A stretch of 64,000 nt of DNA from Candidatus Peregrinibacteria bacterium CG11_big_fil_rev_8_21_14_0_20_49_14. Its GTDB lineage: Bacteria > Patescibacteriota > Gracilibacteria > Peribacterales > Peribacteraceae. The position numbers and the translations under genes were made by a program. The notes under the pieces were generated by a model that saw nothing but the letters and a program-made list of their open reading frames with translations, ran no database searches and was not told the origin of the DNA. Of the stretch, positions 27,844-37,020 are shown piece after piece; the stretch's first letter is position 1; each line of letters starts with the position of its first letter. The DNA lies in contig PCVP01000024.1 in the NCBI GenBank assembly GCA_002787035.1, positions 1 through 64,000 of the forward strand. Direction: 5' to 3'.

Positions 27844-29529
27844 CTAAGTATTCAAAGTAGGCTCTGCGGACTCACGCTTGAGTCTCGTTTGAACTTCGGC
27901 AATCATTTCATCATCCGTAGGAGCGGTAGTCGGGTCATAAAATTTGTCTCCGGTCAGCTTGGAATACAAGCCAGATCCCGTGAGTACCGTTCCGTAAATA
28001 CCTGCCCACCCGCTGGAAGCATTACACCAATGCAGATTGGTAAACGGAGTGTCGGCCTTGAGCCGATCGGTTGTGTAGTATGAGGGAGTCAGTCGAGATC
28101 CGTACGCATTTCCAAACGGACTCAAACAAAAATCTTCGTTAGTGACCGAACTTCCCACAACTTTTACAGTGATGTGATTTCGTAAATTCGGAATAAATCT
28201 CTCCTCAACTATTTCAATCATACGACCGGCAATTTTGTCCTTAAGACGGTCGTAATCGGCGTAGCCTTTTTCTTGAGCTTCTTTGAGAGGTTGATATTCC
28301 GTATACGATGCGATTTCTAAAATCTGATGCCCTTTTGGAGAATTGCTCTCGTCGTTGGTATGCAGGGTAGGGGTGGACATAAAAATCCACGGATTATCAA
28401 AATTACATTCACTCATTTCTTTCCACATTGTGTTCATATCCCACTGCTCGTTGTGCCAAATGTTATAACTTCCGAATCCAAAATCTCGTAAATCAATATC
28501 ATCTTTCAGCCCCAAGTACACAACTATGCCAGCAGGGGAATATTCGTACGATAACTTTTTGCGATCTTCTTTTGGAAATTTGTCCCATCCGATCATATGA
28601 GATGCCTTTTGAGGATCCATATTGCAGATGTAATTGGGGGCAGTAAACGTTTTTCCATCTTTGGTTTCTACGCTCCGTACCGTATTTCCGTCGGTATGTA
28701 TTTTTGAAACTTCCGTCTCGTAGTATATATGGCATCCTTCATGTTCTGTGATGAAATCTGCAATTCGACCGATATAGTATTTAAAATGTTTGGTCGGATA
28801 ATACGATCCTGTGTTATACCCTCCAAATAGTCCCGCATAGGCAAAAATAGAGAGAGACTCTGGAGGTTCCATAAGATCTCCTGCATTGGCTATTAAAATC
28901 AGCTGAGATTCTTTACTCAGTCCACACTCATCAAAAACATCTTGGACAGTTTTATTCCGGTATCGCAGTAGCGTTCGCACTCGATACCATTTTGTCATGT
29001 AATCCCACAGGGTGAGTTTTTTGTCGGGTATCCTGTTAAATTCAGTTCGCATTTTTGATAAAAGATTTGTAAATGTATCCACAGCCTGCTTTTGGCCCGG
29101 ATATTCCTTCTCTATATTTTCTGACAGTTTATCCCAACCGTAGGGAATGAACACCTTCTTTCCATCGGGCAAACTCATTAAGTCGTAACCTTCCGGTCCC
29201 ATCAGCTCAAATGTGATGTCTTTTTCCAGTCCTATCTTTTTTAAAAATGCATGCACTCTTCCCCCTGGTCCGGCTCCCCATATGTAGTGTACCTGAGCGC
29301 AAAAGTGAAAATCTCCCATATGAAAAGTATGAGCGTAGCCACCGGGAGTATCGTGTGCTTCCAGCATGCAAATCTTCTTTCCGGCATTCGCAAGCAGTGC
29401 TCCTACGGTTAAAGCTGCATTGCCTGTTCCTATAATAATATAGTCATACTCATGATTCTCCGCATACCGACTATCTTGCTCTTCGAGCTGTTTAGACTTG
29501 AGAGCATTCGTGCTGAATTTTTTTACCAT
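27844..29529 (-). CDS. FAD-dependent oxidoreductase, phytoene desaturase/retinol saturase-like
   Basis: A 561-residue flavoprotein. The dinucleotide-binding motif IIIGTGNAALTVGALLANAG and the following EAHDTPGGYAHTF are typical of the CrtI/CRTISO/RetSat superfamily, which saturates, desaturates or isomerises polyene chains. The C-terminus has a Gly-rich FAD-contacting region (WAGIYGTVLTGSGLYS). No other carotenoid genes are nearby, so the substrate is unknown. Codons look more A/T-rich than in neighbouring housekeeping genes, and it is embedded in AT-rich DNA between gyrB and hisS, which suggests acquisition from another lineage. Confidence 0.8.
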   Translation of the reverse strand: MVKKFSTNALKSKQLEEQDSRYAENHEYDYIIIGTGNAALTVGALLANAGKKICMLEAHDTPGGYAHTFHMGDFHFCAQVHYIWGAGPGGRVHAFLKKIGLEKDITFELMGPEGYDLMSLPDGKKVFIPYGWDKLSENIEKEYPGQKQAVDTFTNLLSKMRTEFNRIPDKKLTLWDYMTKWYRVRTLLRYRNKTVQDVFDECGLSKESQLILIANAGDLMEPPESLSIFAYAGLFGGYNTGSYYPTKHFKYYIGRIADFITEHEGCHIYYETEVSKIHTDGNTVRSVETKDGKTFTAPNYICNMDPQKASHMIGWDKFPKEDRKKLSYEYSPAGIVVYLGLKDDIDLRDFGFGSYNIWHNEQWDMNTMWKEMSECNFDNPWIFMSTPTLHTNDESNSPKGHQILEIASYTEYQPLKEAQEKGYADYDRLKDKIAGRMIEIVEERFIPNLRNHITVKVVGSSVTNEDFCLSPFGNAYGSRLTPSYYTTDRLKADTPFTNLHWCNASSGWAGIYGTVLTGSGLYSKLTGDKFYDPTTAPTDDEMIAEVQTRLKRESAEPTLNT

Positions 29530-29663
29530 CTATAAACATTAAGTGAAAAAATAATTCACATGTATTCAATTACCATTTCATTCTCTTCTAAAAAGATAAA
29601 AATAGAAACAGGAAACTGCTCGTACTCGTTGAATCATAAGATACATTTTTCATGCAACTATGT

Positions 29664-31010
29664 CTAGCCGTCCTCTTCTCCCATGTGGTCTTTCAGCATA
29701 TAGGTATCCAGGTTTTTATCTCCTATCAGTTTGATGATTGCGGGTACGGCGGTATCAAACTTTATCTGCTTCTGCTTACCGGCGGCCATATCTCGCAGAA
29801 TTATCACTCCTTCTTTTACTTCCATCTGACCCAGCAACAACGTGTAGCGCACACCGAATTTGTCTGCCAGACGCATTTGGCTCTTCAGGCTTGCTTCACC
29901 GAGCGCTCCGATAGTGTGCACACCGCTGTCTCGCAGTTGTGAAATGAGCGAAAGGCATGTCTTTTTTGCTTCGGGCCCAAGCTGTGCGACAAACACATCC
30001 ACTTGGTCTTTGTTCGGAGGCTTTATGCCCGCCTGTTTCATTTGCCAGACGGTGCGCTCCATTCCGCATGCAAAACCTATGCCTGGAGTATTGCTTCCGC
30101 CCAGCAATTCTATGAGCGGGTCGTACCTTCCTCCGCCTCCGACTGCGTTCTGGGCGCCCGTACTTTCATCCCAGTATTCAAATACTGTCTGGGTGTAGTA
30201 ATCCAACCCGCGCACAAGGCCGGGGTTTGGCTGGTAGGCTATACCAAGTTCATCTAAGTATTCCAATACCGTTTCGTGGTACGCCTTGCTCTCGTCATTG
30301 AGAAATTGCTCGAGCGTGGGAGCACTCTTTAGCAGTATTTGCGTATCCTCTTCTTTGGAGTCCAGTAAGCGCAGAGGATTTGTTTCCAAGCGCTTTCGGT
30401 CTAAGTCGGGCAAGTTACGTTCTTTGCCTATGAAGTAATCTTTCAGGGCTTCCACGTATGCACCGCGGTTCTCTGCCGTCCCAATATTATTAATTTGCAG
30501 GCAAAGCCTGTCCAAAATTTTCAGGTCTTCCAGTATGCGGCTCAGTACCTGAATAAGCTGTGCATCCAGACTCGCATCTTTTAGGCCGATAATTTCAAAG
30601 TTGAACTGATTAAATTGCCTGTACCGTCCTTTCTGCGGACGGTCATGACGGAAGCAAGGTCCTATGGCATACAGCTCCACAGGTTGGGGCAATTGTTGCA
30701 TGCCGTGCTCCACGTAGCTTCTGCAGATGCTGGCGGTGAATTCGGGGCGAAGTGCGAACTCCGGTTGCGAGTCATCGTCTGTTCCGTGTTTGGAAGAGAC
30801 CATGAAGAGTTCTTTTTCCACAATGTCGGTGTGTGCACCGATACCACGTTCAAATATGGCTCTGTTTTCGAAGAGGGGAGTCTCTATACGCTTGTACCCA
30901 GCTTGCCTCGCGCGGTGACGCACGGCCTTTTTAATGTAGGTCATGAAGACGTGATCCTCCGGGAGGAGGTCGTGTGTGCCTTTGGGGGTGCGAAATTGTG
31001 CTTCTGCCAT
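29664..31010 (-). CDS. hisS: Histidyl-tRNA synthetase
   Basis: A class II synthetase. TPKGTHDLLPED opens the protein, motif 2 includes YAIGPCFRHDRPQKGRYRQF, the His-specific LVRGLDYYTQTVFEY follows, and motif 3 is GIGFACGMER. The C-terminal domain with DVFVAQLG is the anticodon-binding fold. The frame is open to 31052, but ATG 31010 (MAEAQFRTPKGTHD) gives the normal N-terminus (448 residues). No Shine-Dalgarno sequence precedes it. A tRNA-His gene lies 3 kb away at 33904-33981. Confidence 0.96.
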   Translation of the reverse strand: MAEAQFRTPKGTHDLLPEDHVFMTYIKKAVRHRARQAGYKRIETPLFENRAIFERGIGAHTDIVEKELFMVSSKHGTDDDSQPEFALRPEFTASICRSYVEHGMQQLPQPVELYAIGPCFRHDRPQKGRYRQFNQFNFEIIGLKDASLDAQLIQVLSRILEDLKILDRLCLQINNIGTAENRGAYVEALKDYFIGKERNLPDLDRKRLETNPLRLLDSKEEDTQILLKSAPTLEQFLNDESKAYHETVLEYLDELGIAYQPNPGLVRGLDYYTQTVFEYWDESTGAQNAVGGGGRYDPLIELLGGSNTPGIGFACGMERTVWQMKQAGIKPPNKDQVDVFVAQLGPEAKKTCLSLISQLRDSGVHTIGALGEASLKSQMRLADKFGVRYTLLLGQMEVKEGVIILRDMAAGKQKQIKFDTAVPAIIKLIGDKNLDTYMLKDHMGEEDG

Positions 31011-31171
31011 ACGTGGAGTGTTGTACCAACGTGGTAACACCGTGCAGCCCACGCTAGCATATTTCTTTGATACAAGAAAGACTGCTGAGCTTGATAAGTT
31101 CTCTATTTTTTAAAGGGCATATATTTGGCAGGAAAACTGTCCATAGGTTATAAATGATGTATTGATCAATA

Positions 31172-31199
31172 TTGACATAAATATATTATAGTTTAGAAT
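31172..31199 (+). promoter_or_regulatory. Strong promoter upstream of a structured RNA element
   Basis: TTGACA (31172-31177) and TAGAAT (31194-31199) are 16 bp apart. Transcription should start near 31206 and run into the hairpin at 31230. This is among the best -35/-10 matches in the window. Confidence 0.65.
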
Positions 31200-31229
31200 A
31201 TACGCTCTGATCTTTTCCATCATCAAAAG

Positions 31230-31324
31230 TTCCCTGACTATATCCTCATTTCGAGGGCCCTCTCCGACTATGACTCTTTGTATCCGGCGGGGAGCCCGGG
31301 TGGAATGAGGATATAGTCAGGGGA
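31230..31324 (+). ncRNA. Candidate structured RNA: 21-bp helix enclosing a GC-rich inner hairpin
   Basis: Positions 31230-31250 pair with 31304-31324 over 21 bp, with a single G-U pair. Inside, 31255-31258 pairs with 31294-31297 and 31261-31266 with 31288-31293 across a 2-nt bulge, leaving a loop of about 21 nt. The element lies about 24 nt after a good promoter and 57 nt before the gene at 31381. It lacks the conserved loops of SRP RNA, tmRNA or RNase P. It may be a 5' UTR regulator of the downstream gene, a free-standing small RNA or a small mobile inverted repeat. Confidence 0.5.
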
Positions 31325-31380
31325 GCATATAGTTTGTTTGTTCAGTTTTTTCTCACAGAAGAAAGGTAACAGGTAGCGTC

Positions 31381-31884
31381 ATGAAAGATTCTTCTACAGC
31401 CGTAATGGATCTCACCCTCACAGGTGGCCATGCATCCGGCGATGGCAAAGGTCCGTTCGTCATGAGCATCACTACTCCGCATCAGGAGGTCGACTTTGTG
31501 CTCGATAACCAGATGCCGGCCGACGTGACAGTTCAGCTCAGTGGCGAAGGTCAAGAATATTCACTCAAAATCGATGGAAAGGAAGTTTCAAGCGGTCACG
31601 CCGCAAAAGAACCGGGTGTTGAACGCAAGAATGTCTCTGTTCGCGTTACGCCGTGCCCCCACGGCTGCCATGCAGAAGTCATACTTCTCGTTCCCGCCGT
31701 CTGGGAACGCTGCACCAACGCGGTTCAAGTTGCCCCGAGAGAAATGCTGTTGCTTGTCGTGACAGGTTCCGGCTACGGTTCGCTTGCAGACGCGTTGTTC
31801 GGAATGGGTGGAGGATTCTTTCCGCCGTCCTTCGGTCAACGACGTTCTACCAACGCCAAACCTATCGAAGAGAAGAAAAGCTGA
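31381..31884 (+). CDS. Hypothetical protein downstream of the structured RNA
   Basis: A 167-residue protein that I do not recognise. The first 100 residues alternate short polar beta strands (DVTVQLSGEG; KNVSVRVTPC), suggesting a beta-sandwich. A Cys/His cluster TPCPHGCHAEV sits near residue 90. A hydrophobic helix (EMLLLVVTGSGYGS) and a Gly/Phe-rich segment follow, then a basic tail. There is no N-terminal signal peptide. It has its own promoter with a long 5' UTR of about 175 nt containing a strong hairpin, and a terminator at its end, so it is a single-gene unit. Confidence 0.6.
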   Translation: MKDSSTAVMDLTLTGGHASGDGKGPFVMSITTPHQEVDFVLDNQMPADVTVQLSGEGQEYSLKIDGKEVSSGHAAKEPGVERKNVSVRVTPCPHGCHAEVILLVPAVWERCTNAVQVAPREMLLLVVTGSGYGSLADALFGMGGGFFPPSFGQRRSTNAKPIEEKKS

Positions 31885-31914
31885 TGAAACGGGCGCGGGT
31901 TTACCCGTGCCGAG

Positions 31915-31940
31915 ACTGCCATGCTCCCCTGGCAGTTTTT
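31915..31940 (+). terminator. Rho-independent terminator
   Basis: ACTGCCA (31915-31921) pairs with TGGCAGT (31930-31936) around an 8-nt loop, followed by TTTTA. It ends the unit starting at 31172 and reaches the stop of the convergent ABC transporter gene. Confidence 0.8.
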
Positions 31941-33723
31941 ATTCCACAATGAATCCGTCGCTCTGGTGCGACCAGAGTTCGGCATAAATGCCCTTCTCTT
32001 TTTTCAGGAGATCTGCATGTGTGCCGTCTTCCGCTATCTGCCCTCCTTGCATCACAATAATGCGATCCATTTGGTTTATGGTGGATATGCGGTGGGCGAT
32101 TGCCAAGGTGGTCTTACCTTTCATGAGTTCGTGCAGTTGCTCCTGAATGTATTTTTCGCTTAGGGAATCCAGAGAACTGGTGGCTTCATCCAGCAACAGA
32201 ATGGGTGCGTTTTTTAAAATGGCTCTGGCTATGGCCACTCGTTGGCGTTCTCCACCCGATAGTTTCACGCCACGTTCACCTACGAGTGTGTCGTACCCTT
32301 GCGGACACTTGGAAATAAAATCATCGGCGTGTGCTTGCTTGGCGGCTCTTTCCACTTCTTCTCTGGTTGCCCCCTCTTTGGCGTAGGCGATGTTTTCGTA
32401 GAGTGACCGGTGGAACAGTACGGGATCTTGCGGTACATAGCTTATGTTTCGTCTTAGGTCATCTTGGGTAATGCGGCGAATATCTTGCCCGTCTATTTCT
32501 ATGCACCCGTCACTTACATCCAAAAATCGAAGTAGCAACTTAAACAGTGTCGACTTTCCCGCACCGGAGTGGCCTACCAGTCCGACTCTTTGCCCGCATT
32601 CCACGGTAAGGTTAAGCTCAGAAAGCACTGATTTTTCGGGAACGTAACAGAAGGTCACGTTCTTAAATGCTATTTCTCCTTTGTGTATGCGAGAAGTTTC
32701 GGGTTGCACAGGGTCACGAACTTCCAGAGGTTGCTTGATTATTTCCACAAGTTCCAGAGCGTCTGAAAGCGCGCGAAACACATCACTCATGGCTTGGCGA
32801 ATTTCCCATGCACTGCGGGAAACGAGTATGAAGTAGGTCTGGACCAGAATAATTGTTCCTGCCGTTATTTCTCCCGATATCCAGAGCGTGAGCGCTATGT
32901 ACATTCCCACTATTTCCAGTGCGGCCATCACAACCGACTGAAGAGCCCGAAATACGTTATCCCTGTTCCATGCGCGCAGTCTTGCCACTTGCTTGCGCAT
33001 CGTCGTGTTCTTAAATCGCCCCATTTCTCTGGCGGTCGAGGTGAACATTTTCACATTGATAATGTTCGTCACAATGTCCGCTATATCTCCCGTTTCATCG
33101 GAATCCGCACTTGCTATGGCTGCATCAAACGGAAAGCGATACCGAACATAAGCGTAGGTAATACCAAGGTAGAGCACACACCAGCTCAAAAAGAATATGC
33201 CAAGCTGCGGTGACGTATACCAAAGAATCAGCATCACTCCCACCAGTTCTATTCCGGTCATCCAGAAGTTAAACACTATTTTGTCATGCAGTGTTTCAAA
33301 CGAACGCACGAATCGTTTGGATTTCGCCACCAGACTTCCGCTGAAGTTTCCTATAAAAAATGAGTAGGAGTGTTTTTGTAATTTCTCCTGCGCAAAGTCA
33401 GCCAGTTCTCGCAGGGTATTTGCTTGCTGGTAGGTCATGCAAAAATCTCCGATTCTCCACAGCACGTTAAAGGAGAAAATAACAACTATAATTTTAACCA
33501 GAATCGCCATGAGCCCCGGCCACAGTGCGGCATCGGGCGTTGTTCCTGCTATCAAATCAAAAATATCTCTGTAGTAGGTTTTCAGCAGAAGATCATTGAG
33601 CACCACTCCCGTACCGAAACACAGGAATACAAATATCCCGGTAATTTTATACCTTTTTGCGACCTGAAAGTAGGTTCTGAAAATTTGGCGGTTCGAGACA
33701 CTCATACGATAATGCCTTAGCAT
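31939..33723 (-). CDS. ABC exporter, fused permease and ATPase
   Basis: A half-transporter of 594 residues with six N-terminal transmembrane helices (to about residue 320) followed by a nucleotide-binding domain. Walker A is GHSGAGKST, the signature is LSGGERQRVAIARAI and Walker B is ILLLDEATSSLD. The layout is that of MsbA/multidrug or lipid exporters, which work as dimers. The substrate cannot be told. ATG 33705 (MSVSNRQIF) is an alternative start. It stands alone on the minus strand. Confidence 0.93.
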   Translation of the reverse strand: MLRHYRMSVSNRQIFRTYFQVAKRYKITGIFVFLCFGTGVVLNDLLLKTYYRDIFDLIAGTTPDAALWPGLMAILVKIIVVIFSFNVLWRIGDFCMTYQQANTLRELADFAQEKLQKHSYSFFIGNFSGSLVAKSKRFVRSFETLHDKIVFNFWMTGIELVGVMLILWYTSPQLGIFFLSWCVLYLGITYAYVRYRFPFDAAIASADSDETGDIADIVTNIINVKMFTSTAREMGRFKNTTMRKQVARLRAWNRDNVFRALQSVVMAALEIVGMYIALTLWISGEITAGTIILVQTYFILVSRSAWEIRQAMSDVFRALSDALELVEIIKQPLEVRDPVQPETSRIHKGEIAFKNVTFCYVPEKSVLSELNLTVECGQRVGLVGHSGAGKSTLFKLLLRFLDVSDGCIEIDGQDIRRITQDDLRRNISYVPQDPVLFHRSLYENIAYAKEGATREEVERAAKQAHADDFISKCPQGYDTLVGERGVKLSGGERQRVAIARAILKNAPILLLDEATSSLDSLSEKYIQEQLHELMKGKTTLAIAHRISTINQMDRIIVMQGGQIAEDGTHADLLKKEKGIYAELWSHQSDGFIVE

Positions 33724-33903
33724 AAACGAAAGCGACGTGTATGTATTACAAAAAAAGTCATCTTTTTGGCTTATGGAAGAGAAAAGCCTTCCGAAAGAAT
33801 GTACGCCTGTGTTTCACAAGTGGCTTGGTTGGTGATTCTTTCTATGATGAATTTTTCTCCCGCACTCACGGTGCGGAGGATTGTGTAAATCTGGTAAAAA
33901 CAG

Positions 33904-33981
33904 TGGGGCGAGATATGGGGCTTGAACCCATGACCTTCCGGACCACAACCGGACGCTCTAACCAACTGAGCTAATCTCGCC
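33904..33981 (-). tRNA. tRNA-His (GTG)
   Basis: On the minus strand the sequence folds as a standard tRNA. The acceptor helix is GCGAGAT with ATCTCGC, and the anticodon loop TTGTGGT gives anticodon GTG on a TCCGG/CCGGA stem. The T loop is TTCAAGC. An extra 5' G at position -1 faces C73, the identity feature of tRNA-His, and CCA is encoded (33906-33904). A short open frame on this strand (33771-33998) is an artefact of the tRNA gene. Confidence 0.96.
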
Positions 33982-34026
33982 ATGCATAGCTGGCGCATAC
34001 TAAATAAATAACCGCTGTTTCGCCAA

Positions 34027-37002
34027 CTATTCTCCTTCTTTCTCCTGTAGAGGAATGTCTCCTTCCGGAGGTAATGCCTGATTCTCTTGCCCCAGGCTGT
34101 CTGCGCTTATGACGAATTTAATGTCTTCGTCCGCTCTTTGTTTCTGTGGTTCTTGGTTCTGAGAGCTTTGAGTGTTGGCCGGTGTATCCTGCGTCATTTT
34201 CAGCCACTCGGGTACCGGATCACTATTTTGCTGAGTATCGGAAGGTTTTTGTGATTCTGTCACTGCAGGTTGGTTTGTCTCTGGTAGCTCTGCAGGAGCG
34301 TCTACCGGAGGAGGTGGAGGAATAGACGGTGTAGTACTTGCAGACTGTAACCACGATGGGACAGGTGCGACGGAAGTCTGTGAGTCCACTGGAGGAGTTG
34401 TGCTATTTTCCGGCTGTCGCGGCTGTCGCGGAAGGGTTGATTCTTTTTTTTCTTCTTCCGTAGGAGCAGCGGGAGCAGGCGGTGCGGGAGCGCTTTGCAA
34501 CCAAGCCGGAACAGCATCCTGCTTTACGGGCTCAGGAGCTTTTTGCTCAGGTTCTGAGACAGGCTTAGTGTCAGGAGGTGTAGGAATATTCGGAGTCGTA
34601 ACTGTCGCAGCAGCAGGAGTGACAGAAGCGGCTGAAGGGGGGATGCTCTGCAGCCATGCGGGCACGGGAGCGGGTACGGTAGATTGAGGAGCTTCTTTTT
34701 GCGAAGGAGCTTGTTCAGATACCTTTTCAGCCTGCCGTACATCTGTATTGTCGGCATCGGCAGTACGTTCTCTTTCTCGCTTATTTGTACGGTAACGCTG
34801 ACGCTTTTTGCGTTTACGCTCCCTTTCTTTCTCTTCCGGAGTCATTTCTCCCATTGGTTTTTGTATGGTATTGACGGAATCCTGCGAGGGCACGGGAGCG
34901 GGGGCAGTTGTGGCAGGTGACTTCTCAGCGGGTTTGCTCGGTACATTGGTAAGCCACGGCGGTGATGGTGCTGCCTGTGTTGCAGTTGATGTTCCTAATG
35001 GGGGAGTGACAGCAGGAGTGGCAGAAGAAGGGGCGGAAGCCACTTCCTTGTCCTTTTCAGGAGCGCTTGGCACCGCGGAAAGCCATGGTGGAGTAGGTGC
35101 GGAAACAGCTTCTTTGGCAGGGCTTACAGCATTTGAAGTTTTCTGTTGAGATGGTGTTTCTGTCGGGAGTTTTTTATCTGCAGACTCGCTTGTTGTATCC
35201 CTTGTGTCCACAGTTCTCGGTGCGGAAGTTTGAACAGGAGAATCCGATTGAGCCGGAGCGGATACAGGTGGTGGCGGTGGCGGAGGATTTTGAGTGACAC
35301 TTTCCGCACCGGCCAACCATGGCGGGGTGGCAGCAGGTGCCTGTGCAGGTGGCGTTTCTTCGGGTTTTTTCGTACGTAAATCTTCCTCGGGATATTGTGC
35401 GGCTGCAGCCGAGACTTGTGTAGTTGTCGGTGCGACTTCATTCACGGGAACCGTCTTTGTCGGTTCGGCAGGCGGCGGAGGGGGTGGAGGCGGAGGTGGT
35501 GGAGGAGTCGGTGACGATGCGGGTATATCCACTCCTTCCGCGGGGGACGGCGCAAGCCAACTTGGCACTTGCCTGTGAATCTCCGGAGTTTTTTCTTGTG
35601 GTACTTCCGGCTTGACTGCTTCTTCCGGCACATCTTTCTTTTCTGCTTCTTCCTTCGGTACGAGATCTTCTATGAATTCAGCATCTGTGGAATTTGCGGC
35701 AATTTCCATGGGTGCGGCAGGTTCCGTGACATCTTCCGCAGTCCCCACCAGCTTCTTTTCAACTTTTTCCAATGAATCCTGCAGCGATTTTCCTTTTATT
35801 TTCGCAAAGAGGAATACAGTCAGCATTCCGATTCCAACAGATGCAGCAAGTCCCAATACTGCCTTCAGTACTGTGGACACCAGAGATCCTTTCTCTTTTT
35901 GTGCCTTCGGAGGGCTGTCTTCTTTCGGTTCCTCTGCGGATGGCTCCGTTACATCTCCGTTCGGTTCTTCAGTGGTAGGCGGAGAAATTTCAGGTTCTGT
36001 TGATTTTCCTATGAAGACCATTTGCGAGGCATTCAGCACTTCGCTTCCGTCGGTAAGATTCACGATTCGTAGTGTTATGCGGTACTCCCTTTGCGTATCT
36101 GCATACGTATGATTCGGTCTGTTTAGAAGGCTTTGTGTTCCATCGCCGAAATCCCAGAAGTACAAAAGAGGAGCTTGTGGCAGCACACCGTCTTCCGTTT
36201 GTACTGAAATTTTGTATGTGTCTCCCTCTTGTTGTGTTGAAGAAATTTTTGTTCGTTCTTTTCGTGCCAGCTCCTCGGCTTCCGCCTGATTGCGCAGAAT
36301 TTCGTAGTAGGTATCTGTCACTATTTCAATCGCTTGCGTGAGAAAAGATCCGTTACGAAATTTGGCAGCTAGAAGCATTTTCTGGCTTGTCAGATTTTTT
36401 GGAAGCCATATGTGCAGACTGCCCTCTCCGGAACTGAAAATACTTTTTCCTAAAATATTGTCATTTTGAGAGTCTCCGTCTCCGTTGGTATCGAGTTCCG
36501 TATTCGCATCCAAGGCGAGCAGTTCAATATCGTTTTGAATAACATCCAAGCGGACAAGTCGTTTGGTGCCCACAAGACTTACGATGTTATCGTTGTCAGC
36601 AGCGGGAAAAATGCGTGTCAGCAAATTCTTTTCCGCTTTTGTTGCCAATTCTATGAGTGGCACATCTTGTCGAACATCAAGGCGAAGTATCATACGAACA
36701 GGGGGTTGCCCCGCGTCCGTCATTTCTCCGCTCAGCAAATATTGTCCGGCTTCGGAAGGTCTGAAACTGAAAAAAGGTCCTCTGTCTGCCTGTGCAAATA
36801 CGCCGTTTTTCGTAAGAACCCAGCTCACTTGTGAGTTTGAGTTTGTTGTGTTTGCATAAATTTCAAATATCGAACCGGGTCTGAGGGATACGTCTTCCAC
36901 TGTCTCAGGTCTGCTCTGCGCGTTTGCGACCGTAACGGATGCAAGTACTCCGCTAAGCAGAATAGTGAGAGTTAACCCGTATGGGAGAGAAAAACGACGC
37001 AT
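34027..37002 (-). CDS. PKD-domain membrane scaffold with proline-rich tail and eight PxWL motifs
   Basis: A 991-residue modular protein. A signal peptide (1-28) is followed by an extracellular region with a PKD-like domain around residues 275-330 (FWDFGDGT near 282), an acidic/Pro linker, one transmembrane helix (about 374-400) and a cytoplasmic tail of nearly 600 residues. The tail is Pro/Ala/Ser-rich with poly-Pro runs (12 near 500, 7 near 573), a very basic patch (724-747) and eight copies of PxWL, with the Trp at 482, 562, 640, 683, 783, 834, 884 and 933. It lies 18 bases downstream of the VirB2-like gene. The repeats suggest multivalent docking of one partner; the function is unknown. 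Confidence 0.75.
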   Translation of the reverse strand: MRRFSLPYGLTLTILLSGVLASVTVANAQSRPETVEDVSLRPGSIFEIYANTTNSNSQVSWVLTKNGVFAQADRGPFFSFRPSEAGQYLLSGEMTDAGQPPVRMILRLDVRQDVPLIELATKAEKNLLTRIFPAADNDNIVSLVGTKRLVRLDVIQNDIELLALDANTELDTNGDGDSQNDNILGKSIFSSGEGSLHIWLPKNLTSQKMLLAAKFRNGSFLTQAIEIVTDTYYEILRNQAEAEELARKERTKISSTQQEGDTYKISVQTEDGVLPQAPLLYFWDFGDGTQSLLNRPNHTYADTQREYRITLRIVNLTDGSEVLNASQMVFIGKSTEPEISPPTTEEPNGDVTEPSAEEPKEDSPPKAQKEKGSLVSTVLKAVLGLAASVGIGMLTVFLFAKIKGKSLQDSLEKVEKKLVGTAEDVTEPAAPMEIAANSTDAEFIEDLVPKEEAEKKDVPEEAVKPEVPQEKTPEIHRQVPSWLAPSPAEGVDIPASSPTPPPPPPPPPPPPAEPTKTVPVNEVAPTTTQVSAAAAQYPEEDLRTKKPEETPPAQAPAATPPWLAGAESVTQNPPPPPPPVSAPAQSDSPVQTSAPRTVDTRDTTSESADKKLPTETPSQQKTSNAVSPAKEAVSAPTPPWLSAVPSAPEKDKEVASAPSSATPAVTPPLGTSTATQAAPSPPWLTNVPSKPAEKSPATTAPAPVPSQDSVNTIQKPMGEMTPEEKERERKRKKRQRYRTNKRERERTADADNTDVRQAEKVSEQAPSQKEAPQSTVPAPVPAWLQSIPPSAASVTPAAATVTTPNIPTPPDTKPVSEPEQKAPEPVKQDAVPAWLQSAPAPPAPAAPTEEEKKESTLPRQPRQPENSTTPPVDSQTSVAPVPSWLQSASTTPSIPPPPPVDAPAELPETNQPAVTESQKPSDTQQNSDPVPEWLKMTQDTPANTQSSQNQEPQKQRADEDIKFVISADSLGQENQALPPEGDIPLQEKEGE

Positions 37003-37020
37003 GTACGTTTGTATTGTGTA

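Noticed and set aside
31230-31324. SRP RNA, tmRNA or 6S RNA
   Set aside because: The conserved SRP tetraloop region, tmRNA ends and 6S central bubble are not present.
33771-33998. Minus-strand 75-residue ORF
   Set aside because: It runs through the tRNA-His gene and has no protein-like features.
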